Below, in pieces: positions 33,800 to 45,299 of a DNA stretch of 64,000 nt (within the stretch, counting starts at the first letter, position 1; each line of letters starts with the position of its first letter). The position numbers and the translations under genes are program-made. The notes beneath the pieces are model-generated. The model searched no databases. It had not been told where the DNA came from and saw only the letters and a list, made by a program, of their open reading frames with translations. The DNA is from Adiantum capillus-veneris (lineage: Eukaryota > Streptophyta > Polypodiopsida > Polypodiales > Pteridaceae), in contig CM043946.1 in assembly GCA_014529385.2 (NCBI GenBank), forward strand, positions 15,765,077 to 15,829,076, written 5' to 3'.

Positions 33800-35758
33800 T
33801 CAGCCCACAAAGGGGAGTAATCCCAAAGCTTTGCGGAAAGCTTCAAGCTTCTCACGAGACAATGCCTTTGTGAAAAGATCTGCAAGGTTGTCCTGTGTTG
33901 GCACATAAGCCAAGCTGATCTCTCCTGCTGAGAGCCTCTCCCTGACATAGTGGTAATGCACCTCAATGTGCTTTGTGCGAGCATGAAAATTTGGGTTCCT
34001 CGCAACTGCCAATGCGCTCTGACTGTTAGTGTAGATAGTGTTGGCAGTGTCCTAAGGCGTCTGAGCCATACACACTCAACCGTAGTTGTGAAGACTGCCC
34101 TGTACTCAGCCTCACAACTCGAAGTGGCCACAGTAGGTTGCTTCTTGCTCAAGCTTCTTGCTCAACCATGATATACATGAACTGCCAAGCATGAAACAAA
34201 AACCACTTGTGGACACTCGCGTGTCAAAACAACCAGCCCAATCTGAGTCCAAAAAAGCATGTAATTCTGGCGGCAATGATCCCCCCTTGGGATAAAACAA
34301 GCCAAGAAGTAAAGTGCCACTAAGGTAGCGGAAAATCCTCTTGACAGCTTGCCAATGCTTAGACCCTGGGCTATGCATAAATCTGCTGACCTGTGAGACT
34401 GCAAACTGAATATCTGGCCTCGTGTTGCATACATAAATGAGGCAGCCAACAACAGTTTGGTAAAGAGTGACATCAGCAGGATCGCCAACATCATGTAGAC
34501 TCAACTTCAAACCCGTTTCCATGGGAGTGGCAATAGGTTTGCAATCCTCAAGTCCAAACTTACATAGCAATGTCTCTATGTAACTTTTCTGACACTAGGC
34601 AATACCACCATCACACTGCTTAAACTGTATACCCAAGTAATGATGCAACAGCCCCAAATCTTTCATCTTGAAAGTAGCATTCAAATCAGCCTTAAATTCA
34701 GCAATATGTCTCTCATTTGGTCCAGTGATCAACAAATCATCGACATAAAGAACCACAATGAGAAATACATCATCCTCACGCTTTACATACAATGTGCTTT
34801 CTGTTGGACTATTACAAAAGCCTTGTTTAACCAAATGAGTGTCAGCTTTCTCATACCAAGCACGAGGAGATTGCTTCAACCCATACAAAGCCTTCTTACA
34901 TCTGCACACTTTGTCCTCTTGTCCTTTTATGACAAAACCGCGAGGCTGCGTTACATAAACTTCCTCAAATATGTCACCATTCAAGAAAGCAGTAACAATG
35001 TCTGATTGATGTACATCCCAACCAAAATGAGCTGCCAATGCGCATAGAAAACGCACAGTAGTCATACGACAAGTGGGAGAAAAAGTCTCTTCATAATCTA
35101 TGCCTTTTTGCTGTGCATAACCCTTTGCAACAAGTCGAGCCTTATGGCGATCGATCTCACCATCCGGCTTGCGTTTCAACTTGTAAACCCACTTCGTACC
35201 AATGGCCTTTTTTCCAGGAGGAAAATCACATAAAGTCCATGTGTCATTTTCTATAAGTGCATCATATTCTGATTGCATGGCAGTCATCCAATTTTCTGAA
35301 TTCTGTGCTTTATCAAAAGACAGAGGCTCCTCAACATCATGTAAACTAGACACAGCCAAAGCATAACAATCTGATGCATAAGATGCATGGCGAGAGCCTG
35401 AACGAGTACGACTAGACAAAGGTGCATCCAATTTACTGTCACGCAAAGTGTGCACCAGCCATTTTGGCATACCTCTAGCCTCCTCTTTTTCAGCCCTTTC
35501 CTCATCAAGTACATCATGTACATCTGCATCAGTAATAGGCTAATCTGAAACATTTTCAGAAACCCCCATAGGCTGTACATTTGCCTCATTGGAACTTACA
35601 TTCGTATTTCCACCACTTAAAACAGGCAACAAACTGTCATAAATGTCCTGTGAGCTTACATTACTGTCTCTAGTACATGACAGCAAGGGCTGAACAGAAT
35701 CTTCCACAAACACTACATCCCGAGAAACCAGAATACGTTTTGTTTGTGGATGATACAA
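33800..35758 (-). pseudogene. E4 reverse transcriptase - RNase H
   Basis: The 35470-34595 frame carries the RVT_2 domain: WVYKLKRKPDGEIDRHKARL, QSDIVTAFLNGDIFEEVYV, LYGLKQSPRAWYEKA and the active site VVLYVDDLLITG. It stops at 34595. 34570-34112 continues with GCLIYVCNTRPDIQFAVSQ and the RNase H start FLDSDWAGCFD. A frameshift then leads to ARTKHIEVHYHYVRERL and LADLFTKAL at 34012-33800. Upstream, 35758-35540 holds the region after integrase (YHPQTKRILVSRDVVF). All parts are in normal order but in at least three frames, so no functional protein. Confidence 0.9.
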
Positions 35759-37282
35759 CCTGTAACCTTTGCTTTCAGCACTATAACCAACAAAAATACA
35801 TTTGACAGCCTAATCATCCAATTTTCTGCGCTGCACTTGTGGCACCAAAGCATATGCCAAACAGCCAAAAACACGCATGTGCTCAATAGAAGGCTTTCTA
35901 TCATGCCATGCTTCATATGGAGTAATAGACTGCAAAGGTTTCGTAGGACACCTGTTAAGTACATAAGTGGCACACATGATGGCCTCAAGACAAAAGCGGT
36001 AAAGTTTGAATTTTGACCATACATCGTGCCATTTCCATCAGTGACCCGTTTTTCCTCTCAGCAACACCATTTTGCTGAGGCATATAAGGCACTGTACATT
36101 GGTGTTTTATCCCACGACTAGCCAAAAATGCATTAAATTCATGAGACATATACTCCCCCCCTCGATCAGAACGGAGGGTGCCCATAGTAAAATTCGAGAC
36201 ATTTTCAGCCATAGCCAGAAATTGTTTGAAGCACATAAAAACTTCAGACTTTGCTTTAAGAGGAAATACCCATGCATGCCTGGAGTAATCATCAATGAAA
36301 GTCACGAAGTACAGGTAATTGCCCAAGGATGGAGTTTGCATGGGCCCACAAACATCACTATGCACAAGCTGCAACCTGCATGTGGCCCGAACTGAACCAT
36401 CCTTTGGAAACTTAGAACGCTGCATCTTACCCAAAATACAGCCTTCACAAACATGTTTGATAGGTGCTTCAAGGAGCGGCAAAGAAGCAACCATATCAGA
36501 TTTTTGCAAACGCAGCAAACTGGCAAAATTCAGATGACCAAAACTTGCATGCCAAAGTTTTGCATGTGAAATAGCCCTTGAATCTGCAACAGTATTTGCA
36601 AAGTTTTGTCCACACTTGTCATACAAAGTGAGCTTATACATCCCACGGCACAAAAGGCCAGATGCAACAATTTCATCACCAAAACTGAGATCATGAACTG
36701 TACATCTGTTATCCACAAATTTGACTACAAGTCCAAGTTTAGCAAGTGCGGATACAGACAAGAGATTATTCTTGATCCCAGGTACATACAGACAAGAGAT
36801 TATTCTTGATCAACAAGTGTGAAGGAACTGCCATTAGCAGCAGTGAACACAATCTTTCCAACTCCCTGAACTGGATAAGAGGCGTTGTTGGCACAAGTGA
36901 CTGAATTCCCATGAGGGACAGACTCGAGAGAGGTAAACAATTCACAATGTGAGGTAATGTGCTTTGTAGCACCACTATCAAAATACCACATATGTGAATC
37001 TGCAGCAACTGACAAGCATGCATCATGGACAACAGGATTGTAAGTGCACTCTGCGCTAAAAGCCCATTCTGCATCAACATCAGCAACACAGTCTCCTTTC
37101 ACTGAAGACTCAACAATGGCTGCATTTGTAGTGGAACCAGCATTTGCAGTGGAACCACCCTCTTTCTTCTTAGCCTCTTTGGCCTTCTTCAACTTAGGAC
37201 ACGACTTGATCAAGTGATCATTGGCTTTACAATAATGGCAACGCATCTTGTTTTTGCCCTTATCACCAGAATTGCCAGACAA
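35713..37282 (-). pseudogene. E4 zinc knuckle - protease - integrase
   Basis: The 37282-36800 frame has a knuckle CHYCKANDHLIKSC and the protease site WYFDSGATKHITSH. 36761-35985 has the pre-integrase HHCC finger (LWHASFGHLN ... CEGCILGK) and integrase catalytic residues: D in VHSDVCGP, D in RSDRGGEY, E in NGVAERKN. After a frameshift, 36024-35713 carries the integrase C-terminal side. The integrase core itself looks complete within its frame, but protease and integrase are in different frames. Confidence 0.9.
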
Positions 37283-37526
37283 AGTACTGCCAGCAGAAGC
37301 ATTAGGAACAGATTTTTTGCCACTCGCAGCAGAACCATAAGAAGTGGCTGCATTACTGTTACCACCCTTTCTTTGAGAAGCAATAAAAGCTTGTTCAGCT
37401 ACACGGCGCTGCCTAGTCCTGTTTTTTTCTAGAAAGTGACTCTTGCAACATCAATGTGCATAATGCATCAAACTTGACAACTTCAGGATTTCCTTGGGTC
37501 ATCAGTCTCCAAGTACTAGCAAAAGT

Positions 37527-38093
37527 CTAGTAGGAATCTGGTAAGGCATCAAGAACAGTATGCACAAGGGAACTGTCTGAAATGACTTCACTTGTAGAAA
37601 TAAGCTGCTCATTGATATCCTTTACACTAGCAAGGAAAGTGTCCATATCATCTTCCTCATGCATAATCTTCGACTCCAGCTCTTTACGCAGCAAAGCAAT
37701 TTTAGCCTCATTGCGGCTTGCATAAAGACCTGCTAGAATATCCCAAGCCTGTTTTGCATATTTTGCTGAACGGATGTGAGGAACAATGGTGCGCTTCACA
37801 GACAACACAATCAATGCATGAGCCTGCGCATCCTTAACATCCCAACGAGCTTGTTCTGCCGTAGGCAAAACAACTCTAACAGTTGTAATCCTTGCAGCAA
37901 GACCTGCAACATCCTCAACATCGCCTACATCCTCAGAACTAGGACGTACATCAATGCCCTGCACAATGTTCCAGACACCCTTTGACACAAGAACATGTTG
38001 CATCATATAAGCCCACATAGGGTAGTTGTCCCCATCCAACCTGTCCTCAGCAACAAACATCTTGAACACATCTGTGTTGTTGTTGTCAGCCAT
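37527..38093 (-). pseudogene. E4 Gag
   Basis: Translation probably starts at the ATG at 38093 (MADNNNTDVFKMF); an upstream in-frame start at 38153 lacks Gag character. The copia Gag pattern is clear: RLDGDNYPMWAYMMQHVL, AKQAWDILAGLYASRNEAKI, SLVHTVLDALPDSY. A stop at 37527 cuts it before the zinc knuckle. Confidence 0.85.
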
Positions 38094-38440
38094 GGTAAAT
38101 GCTGCACTTGATGTGAAAACTGCCCGAAAATAGGAGAAACGGAGTGGGAACAACCTGTGCTATATAGCACAAACCGTAGAAGACTATAAGGCACATGTTA
38201 TGCTGAAAACGGCACTGACAAAAATTCTGCACAAAATGACGAAATAGCCTGTGCAATACTGCTTGTAGTGGAAACGGAGGCCGAAATGAGCCCAAATCAA
38301 AATTCTGAGCAGACCGAACTCTTCGAGCCCACCCAAAATATTTGTCGACCTGCGAACGCTTGCCAAAGCTCACTGAAATCGGAGAAAGCGAGCAGGCGCG
38401 TGCTGGAGTAGCTGGCGACTAAGCCCGGGAGGACGTGACC

Positions 38441-38453
38441 TGCTCTGATACCA
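38441..38453 (-). other. E4 primer-binding site (initiator tRNA-Met)
   Basis: The minus strand TGGTATCAGAGCA lies two bases inside the right LTR. Confidence 0.93.
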
Positions 38454-38455
38454 AT

Positions 38456-38682
38456 TGTTGGAATTAGGGTTGCAGAGAAACACACACAGCTTGGAGAAGA
38501 TAAAGGAAGCTCAAGGCACACAATAGAGAGTGTGTTACTTAGTGTGCAATGGAAAGCTAGATAGCCCTAGAGTGATGGGCGTATATACAATGCACGGGGG
38601 AAAAAACCTCCTAAAGAGGGAAAAAATGACCCAGCGGTCCTAGTGTGTTCACACACATCACTACCACATGTATATGGTAATA
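38456..38682 (-). repeat. E4 5' LTR
   Basis: Matches 33498-33724. The terminal CA on this copy has become TA. Confidence 0.92.
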
Positions 38683-38902
38683 GGGTAATGGTTGGGTGGA
38701 GACGTTTCTTGATGTTAGACCACATGTCGTGATTGTCAAAGGTATGTCGATGCTGCTCATGAAGTTTGGTGGCAAACGGACGCTCCATCTGGTCGTGAGA
38801 GCCAAATGGCGCTTTGCTTTTCCAAAGCCTAGATCGATGTTTTGACCCGCTTTCGGTAGATTGATTATGGAGGAAGTAAAATGGGCTTGTAGACAACCTC
38901 AA
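38683..38902 (-). pseudogene. 5' half of an ORF split by E4
   Basis: The minus strand reads KHRSRLWKSKAPFGSHDQME and HTFDNHDMWSNIKKRLHPT up to the E4 insertion. Joining across E4 with one target-site copy keeps the frame open to 33392, about 108 codons in total. Basic and histidine-rich; no family recognised. It could be the first ORF of E3 or an older sequence. Confidence 0.4.
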
Positions 38903-39754
38903 GAGGCACCTACCTAGGAAGTTTTCATGCCATTTTGGTGACTTGTCTCAGATTGTCGTCTGTAGATCCCGAAAGTTAGGGTTTTTATTTCTGATCTAAA
39001 TTGGTATGTAAGGGCACAAGCATGCTCATCTAGTCTAGGATCGACCCCTTATGAAGTTTTGTAGCTATCAGCTTAGTGGTTATCAAGTTACGGTCCCATT
39101 TCGCTCTCTGCCCGCCTATGGTACGTAGCCACTTCTGTTAGTTTTTCGTGTTGAAGCTAGCATTGAACATGAAGAACATGATAATGATCCTACCTCTCAT
39201 ATTTGACACCAATTGGTGTGTCATGGGTGTCGTACAAAGCCGTAGAAGTTCCGCATGTCCTAGGTCTCTCAAGCTCTCTCTTAAGTGTGAATAGTGAAAA
39301 TGAGCTAGTAAGTGGGGTCAAAATATCTTATATCGGGGGTCTTGGAACCACTTGCCACAAAATTTGACATGTGCTTCTATCTCGTCACAAAATGCGCTTT
39401 AGGCTAAAAAATTTCTCAATTTGGAGTCGATTTTTCCAACTTCCAAAAAATTTATCACTTTTTCCAAAAACTGGTCGGATTGGACTTTTCGCAACGTTCT
39501 CATAAGTGCACCCCATCTTCATCATATGTTTCTCTTGACTTGCTGATCACCCTCGTATTTTTTGTTTGTCATTACGTCACCATTTCACCTATTTTTTCTA
39601 TTTTTCTTTAAAAAATTACAAAAATAAAGGAAAATAGATCCATTTCAAAAAATACCAATAAATCCAAGTAATTAAAAAAAAACACTATAAACCACTATGA
39701 CATTTATTTATAATATTTTTGGCCAAATTGCTCTGTTTAATCATATTTTAGTTC

Positions 39755-39829
<75 letters not shown>

Positions 39830-40144
39830 AGGCTCATTTTTGGCATTTGTCATCATATATTTGTAGAATCAAGTTAGATAAGGGCATGAGTACTCGGGTT
39901 CACCAAGAATTTCCGCAATCAAATACAAAAACAAAAAATTATAAAAAACAATGCCCTTTTTTGCACCTTTTATTGTTGTGGGTTCCCATTGACAATGTCA
40001 CCACCCCTCCTAGTTGGAGTCCTCCTGAACAACGGTGTATCTCCCTAGGGTATGTGTGGTGCATGGGTAGCAACATTGTGCTAATGGAGGCCATGTAGTG
40101 TAGCCCTATATGCATACTCAGTGAATGCATGGAAAAAATCAATG
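38903..40144. other. Gene-free interval with (CA)n
   Basis: AT-rich, no supportable ORF. A (CA)n microsatellite at about 39759-39826. It should hold the 3' end of G, but no LTR edge could be placed. Confidence 0.5.
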
Positions 40145-40576
40145 CTATGTGCGAGGAGGGTATAAGCAATACGCTAATTGGAATTCAATACTGAGGATTC
40201 TTGGTTTGGCTTTACCTGTATTAGAGAAATGAAATAATAAGCCTTCTAATTGGGCCGCTCTTTGTTTAATTGAAAATGGATACTTTTGAATTTTTGGTCT
40301 GTCTTGCTTCGTGAGGTTGCACGCTTGTTTGAATCCAAAGACCGTATATGTCGTATACTTGGTCGTTTGTTTAAGAATATAAATTTGAGGCTGACTCTTT
40401 TGAGCTTTCCTTGGCTTTTGTATTGGTTGGATCTTAGGTGTTTGTACTGAAGGAAGTTTCTTGCTCTGTCTCTTTGGAATCCAGAGTTGTTCTTGATTGG
40501 CTTGGACTGCAATCAACTTCTTTGGCACCCATACTTTTATGATATCCAGTGGTGTTAGTCTCTTGGGGTTTACCAT
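40145..40576 (-). pseudogene. G WVPK-motif ORF
   Basis: 143 codons with IKVWVPKK and QLWIPKRQ in a lysine/glutamine-rich context, comparable to the four W(V/I)PK motifs of E1 (9425-10333). It follows the second retropepsin domain and is the last coding block of G. Role unknown. Confidence 0.55.
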
Positions 40577-41138
40577 ATGCCAATGGAGAGGTAGCTTTGA
40601 GCATGGTCTGCCTAAACTGCAACTTCATCCTTCTTGATCCAGACCTGCTTATGTATTGTTGCGGGCTGTGATAGCTGGCTTTGCTTTGTGGGTTTCCCTG
40701 ACATATCACTCGCATTTTCCCTTTGTTAGCCGTAACTACCTTGGGTAGGATATATGCAAAAGTGGTCTCCTTTGAATTGATCTTTGGTATCCTTTGCTGA
40801 ACTGCTATAAGGAAGGGTTGTTTGCCCTTATCACTTGACTCCACTACCGATGGTTTGTCATCTTTGTGTGCAAAAAATGGAACCACTTGTCTTTTGTTAG
40901 CATGTTGAATGTTGACTCTATCTGAGCTCCAATCAATGTGTACATTGTACTTTCTTTGCCATGGCTGATCGATGAATAATGGACACTGCACTCTCTTATC
41001 TTTTACCACATAAATTATGAGGATAGACATATTGTTTAATTTGCACAAGTATGATTGTCCATCCCATTCCCTGGATTGAATGCTCCAAATAGCTTTGAAT
41101 GTCTTGCTATGTGGGTTGGAGCTTTTTCTCAAGTTCAA
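40434..41138 (-). pseudogene. G second retropepsin-like domain, C-terminal part (copy 2)
   Basis: The frame contains YVVKDKRVQCPLFIDQPWQR then YNVHIDWSSDRVNI. This closely follows the C-terminal signature of Ty3-type retropepsins, where an LG(M/R/D)(P/D)W strand is followed by ...IDW..G.(V/I).. . It lies after the integrase, separate from the normal protease at 46485-46916. The rest of the frame is basic with repeated Q/K and no further domain. Confidence 0.6.
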
Positions 41139-41379
41139 GATGCTTGTATAAGCTGTAGGAAATAAGACTTCCTTGAGCTCATGAATCTAGAAATGCACTT
41201 GCTTCCACTTGATTACTTCCAGCCTTGACTTTGATTGTTGGATCCACCGTATCCTCTTCATTAAATTTTGTTACTTTGAGTGCATTGATCCATAGTGGTG
41301 GTCCTTGATGTTGCCTTTGTTGTAGAAGATTCCTCTTTGCCATTTGTTCCTTTGCTTTTTCTTGAGCTTCTTTGAGTAT

Positions 41380-41872
41380 TCATTGTATTTCTTGAGTCCT
41401 TTTATTCTCCTCATGGATTTTTTGAAGCATATTCTGGGTTAGTGGCAAATGATACTCTTTAAGCCTACATCCCTTAATCCAATTGGGCATCTCTTCACCA
41501 TCTAATGTAGTAAGCTTGACGGCCCCACTTGGTGATAGATTTTTTATCACAAAGGGTCCTATCCTTTGCTTGTACTCTCTCTGCCATGGCTGATCGATCA
41601 ATAATGGATGTTGCACTCTCTTATCTTCTACCACATAAAACTTATGAAGATAGATATTTTGGTTAATTTTCACAAGTATGATTGTCCATCCCATTGCCTA
41701 GATTGAATGCTCCGAATAGCTTTGAATGTCTTGGTATGTGGGTTGGAGCTTTTCTCAAGTGCAAGCTACTTGTATAAGCTGTAGGAAATAAGATTCCTTG
41801 AGCTCCTAAATCTAGAAATGCACTTGCTTCAACTTGATTACTTCCAACCTTGAATTTGATAATTGGATCCAC
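41380..41872 (-). pseudogene. G second retropepsin-like domain (copy 1) and duplicated integrase tail
   Basis: 41872-41663 reads VEASAFLDLGAQGILFPTAY, a retropepsin active-site-like loop with DLG in place of D(S/T)G. In the next frame YVVEDKRVQHPLLIDQPWQR supplies the C-terminal strand. Immediately after, GPFVIKNLSPSGAVKLTTLD and CRLKEYH repeat the integrase C-terminal domain because of the 625-bp duplication. The change at the catalytic loop and the frameshifts suggest it is inactive now. Confidence 0.6.
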
Positions 41873-41940
41873 GTATCGTATTTATCAAATTTTGTTACGT
41901 TGAGTGCATAGATCCATAGTGGTGGTCCTTGATGTTGCCT

Positions 41941-42186
41941 TTATTGTAGAAGCTTCCTCTTTGCCATTTGTTCCTTTGCTTTTGCTTGAGATTCTTCAAC
42001 TATTTCCTGTTTTTCTTGAGTCCTTTTCTTCTCCTCATGGGTTTTTTGAAGCATATTCTGGGCTAGTAGAAAATGATACTTTTTCAGCCTACATCCACTA
42101 ATCCAATTGGGCATTTCTCCACCATTTAATGTAGCAAGCTTGAAGGACACACTTGGCGATATCTGTTTTATCACAAAGGGTCCCAT
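41941..42186 (-). pseudogene. G integrase C-terminal domain
   Basis: GPFVIKQISPSVSFKLATLN followed by CRLKKYH matches the G(P/L)(F/Y).V......G...L......... NG.RLK.Y pattern at the end of plant Ty3 integrases. A K/E/Q-rich helical linker (THEEKKRTQEKQEIVEESQA) leads toward the second protease-like domain. Confidence 0.7.
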
Positions 42187-42279
42187 CCCTTGCTTTTTAA
42201 GTTTCTTGGCATGTTGTTTTAATGTATAAACTAGGACATAATTGCCTGTTTTAAATTCCTTTGAGCATACATGCTATTA

Positions 42280-42607
42280 AAAAAACTCCCTTTCCCTTCT
42301 TTTTTGAGCGTAAATAGAAGCTACGGCTTTCAAGCAGAGCTCATTTGGTGTGTCAAGGTCATATATTCTCAAAGACAATTCATGGCCTGTCTATTCTGGT
42401 TGCTTAGCTACCCTTAGTGTTGGGATTAAAAACTCCATGGGCAAGATAACTCCCTTTGCCTTCTTTTTTGAGAGTAGATAGAAGCTACAGCTTTCAAGCA
42501 GAGCTCATTTGGCGTTTCAAGGTCATATATTCTCAAAGGTAATTCATGGCTTGTCCATTCTAGTTGCTTAGTTACCCTTAGTGTTGGGATTAAAAACTCC
42601 ATGGGCA
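42280..42607. repeat. Tandem duplication, 2 x ~164 bp
   Basis: GCAAGATAAC recurs at 42441 and 42605, and GAAGCTAC(G/A)G at 42318 and 42481. It lies in the integrase C-terminal half of G. Confidence 0.85.
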
Positions 42608-43489
42608 AGATAACGTTAAGACCAAACACTATGTTAAAAAAGTATTGCTCCATTAGATATCTTATAAGAGACCTTGTAAGCCCACAATGTACAGTGCAAC
42701 TTTTGATCCCAATCTATCCTTGAATCAGATACTATTTTAGTCAACACAGTGCATAAGGTTTTGTTTGTACCTTCAACTTTTCCATTTGCATATGGATGGT
42801 ATGGAGTAGACTTTTTGTGAATTACCATGAATTCATCTAAAAGTTTTCAATAACTTCATTAATGAAATGTGTGCCATGATCATCGACAAGTTCTATCGGT
42901 AGACCATATCTAACAAAGACATGTTCATATAGAAATTGTGCAGTGGTCCTTGCATCCGCTTTTTGTGTGTCTTTTACTTCAACCCATTTAGTGAGATAGT
43001 CCATGGAAACAATGATATATTGGGTGTGAGTCTTGTAAGTGAAAGGTGAAATTGGTCCTACAAAGTCTATATCCCACATAGTGAAAACTCTGGCTCCCAT
43101 CATTGGCCTTAAAGGCATCTCATCCCTCTTTATTGGCACTTTGGTACGCTGACAAGTAGCACACCCTTTTAACATATTCTTCAACGTCCATATGTAATGT
43201 AGGCCACCATATTCCTGATTAAGACAATCTTTGCTATCTTATCCCCTGAGAAATGGCCCCTGCTTATACCTCCTTGTGCCTGCTCTAAGAGTGGCAGATA
43301 TGTGCTTTCCATTGCACATATCTTGAGCTGATTATCTGTTCCTCTCTTATAGAGCTGATTTTCAATCAATGTAAAGTCTTTAGCTTCTACTTCTATAGCT
43401 CTTTGATGTGCTATAGAAGTATTTTCAAGAAACATTCTTGTTGTTAGGTAGTCAATTATATATTGACTCCATTCTGGTGCAATTGTCAC
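42426..43489 (-). pseudogene. G integrase zinc finger and catalytic core
   Basis: 43489-43181 covers the region leading into the HHCC finger (GGISRGHFSGDKIA), and 43184 onward has CATCQRTKVP. The core follows: WDIDFVGPISPF (first D), VSMDYLTKWVE and ELVDDHGTHFINEVIENF (second D). 42828-42634 continues with STPYHPYANGKVEGTNKTL (catalytic E) and 42653-42426 with FGLNVILPMEFLIPTLR. Order and spacing are normal for a Ty3 integrase, but it is split into at least four frames. Confidence 0.85.
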
Positions 43490-43748
43490 CTAAAACAACA
43501 TTGCATGTTCTATTGATGGTGTAGATATGCATGTAGCATAGTTAGTAGCATACTCATGAACATCAGAGCACATATTTGGCTAATAAAATCCTAATTGTTT
43601 CAGGTGCTGATATTTTTTTTGTTTGCGAGTAATGAAATGTGAAGTCCTCAACATGTGCTTCTAAAAGGTAGCAACCATACTCTTCCAAACTTATGCATAA
43701 CTGTCAAGTATTGTTTGAGCCTAAATGATACAAATGTCCGTCAATTAA

Positions 43749-44432
43749 TTAAAAATTCTTGGATTGCCAAATTGTCTGTCGTTTAAATTCTTGCTCAGTC
43801 TTATCGAATTCTCCTCCATAGGACAACAAATTGACTATCTCATGAGACCACTTGGGTACCATTTCAACATTGAAAATGTATGCATCAGGGATGTCATCAT
43901 CTAAGTCTTTTGGAGCTTCTCCATTTGGCAATCTGGAAAGATAATCTTCTCAAAGATGTGTCTTCTCATTTTTAACCACTATTGTAAAATCAAACTCAGC
44001 AATATGATAAACCATCGTACAATTCTTTTGATATTGCATGGTTTGTTTACAAGGTATCCCTTCTCTCGCAGTGGTAGTGTAGTTCTTTTTAACAGTGTTA
44101 AGCTATTTGCTGGCATAACAGACTAGGAACTCTATATTTCTTTCTCCTAGCTGAGCCAAGATGCATCATATAGAAAATGTTGAAGCATCAATGTGGACAT
44201 GACAGATCTCTTTCCAATTTGGTGCTTTTAATACAGGAGCGGATATGAGTGCTCTCCTCAACTTTTGAAATGACTCCTCACACTCCTCCGTCCATTCAAA
44301 GACTACTGCAATTCCATACAGGGGTTGAGCAATGACTGTATACATGTGTATAAACCTCCTGTAATAACCACAGTGTCCCATAAAGCATTGTATATGCTTT
44401 GCATTGTTTGGTCTAGGCATCTCTACAATCAT
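43749..44432 (-). pseudogene. G RNase H region
   Basis: 44432-44166 starts in the RT connection (FMGHCGYYRRFIHMYTVIAQ) and reaches VLKAPNWKEICHVHIDAS, the first RNase H strand with its catalytic D. The middle is frameshifted. 43931-43749 (LPNGEAPKDLDDDIPDA) is the sequence that normally follows the ADALSRL end of RNase H. Confidence 0.75.
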
Positions 44433-45064
44433 TTTATCTTATCCAAATTTGTAGATATGTCGTTTTTAGAGATGATATGTCCCAGGATTTTTCCTTGTCT
44501 AACTATGCATCTGCACTTTTTTGGGTTAAGATAGATCCTATATGTCCTGCACTTCTCCAATACATTTTGAGGTGTTCCGTTTGTTCTCAAGAGAGAGTGT
44601 ACACATAGATCATCCATATATATTTTCAAAGAATATCATCAAGTATTTTTTAAAAGCATGTGCCATTAATCTCTGGAATGTTTCCAAGGCAATATTCAAT
44701 CCAAAAATGGCATGACTCTATACACATATATACCCCATTCTGTGGCGCATTCCATCTTATATTGATCTTCAGGCGCAATTACAAGTTGGTTGTAGACAAA
44801 GAATCCATTTAAGAAGGAATATACCCGCTTGTTTGCCACTGGTTCTAGAACATGGTCAATGATAAGCATGGGATAATTATCCCTTATTGTGGCTGCATTA
44901 ACCTTCTTTAGATTGACACACACTTGGAGTTTTAAAGCATTCTTTTTAGGCACTACCACAATTGGAGATACCCATTTGGTGTGTTCTATCTTGTAGATGA
45001 ACTCAACTTCCTTTAGTTTATCAATCTCTTCCTTGATGAGCTTAGCAAACGTATCATTATACAT
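44429..45064 (-). pseudogene. G reverse transcriptase
   Basis: 45064-44696 contains KWVSPIVVVPKKNALKLQVC, VNLKKVNAATIRDNYPMLII and the YNQLVIAPEDQYKM block of a Ty3-type RVT_1 domain. 44629-44429 has the active site IYMDDLCVHS and KCRCIVRQGKILGHIIS. A frameshift separates the two. Its N-terminal edge is repeated three times (45012-45299). Confidence 0.88.
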
Positions 45065-45299
45065 ATATGGTCTTTGTCAGCTAGGCTTTCCATCAGGTTT
45101 TAATCTCTTTAGTTTATCAATCTCTTCCTTGATGAGCTTGGCAAACGTATCATTATACATATATGGTCTTTGTCAGCTAGGCTTTCCATCAGGTTTTAAT
45201 CTCTTTAGTTTATCAATCTCTTCCTTGATGAGCTTAGCAAACGTATCATTATACATATATGGTCTTTGTCAGCTAGGCTTTCCATCAGGTTTTAATGGG
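45012..45299. repeat. Tandem triplication, 3 x 96 bp, in the RT N-terminal region
   Basis: AGTTTATCAATCTCTT occurs at 45015, 45111 and 45207. The units are almost identical. 96 is a multiple of three, so the unit adds 32 codons each time (…TFAKLIKEEIDKLK…) without changing frame. Confidence 0.95.

Larger units (their letters stand above)
33498..38682 (-). mobile_element. E4: Ty1/copia LTR retrotransposon, 5.2 kb, decayed
   Basis: LTRs of 227 bp (33498-33724 and 38456-38682) flank Gag, protease, integrase, RT and RNase H on the minus strand. The primer site is initiator tRNA-Met and a purine tract is present. Flanking pentamers are GGGTG and GGGTA, a target duplication with one change. Pol is broken by several frameshifts and stops. 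It belongs to a different copia lineage from E2/E5, judging by LTR and Gag sequence. Confidence 0.93.
40955..42204. repeat. Tandem duplication, 2 x ~625 bp
   Basis: ATGGCTGATCGAT recurs at 40961 and 41586, and CTTGAGTCCTTTT at 41391 and 42014. The two copies match through their length with scattered changes and short indels. The unit covers the integrase C-terminal segment plus the second retropepsin-like domain. Confidence 0.88.
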
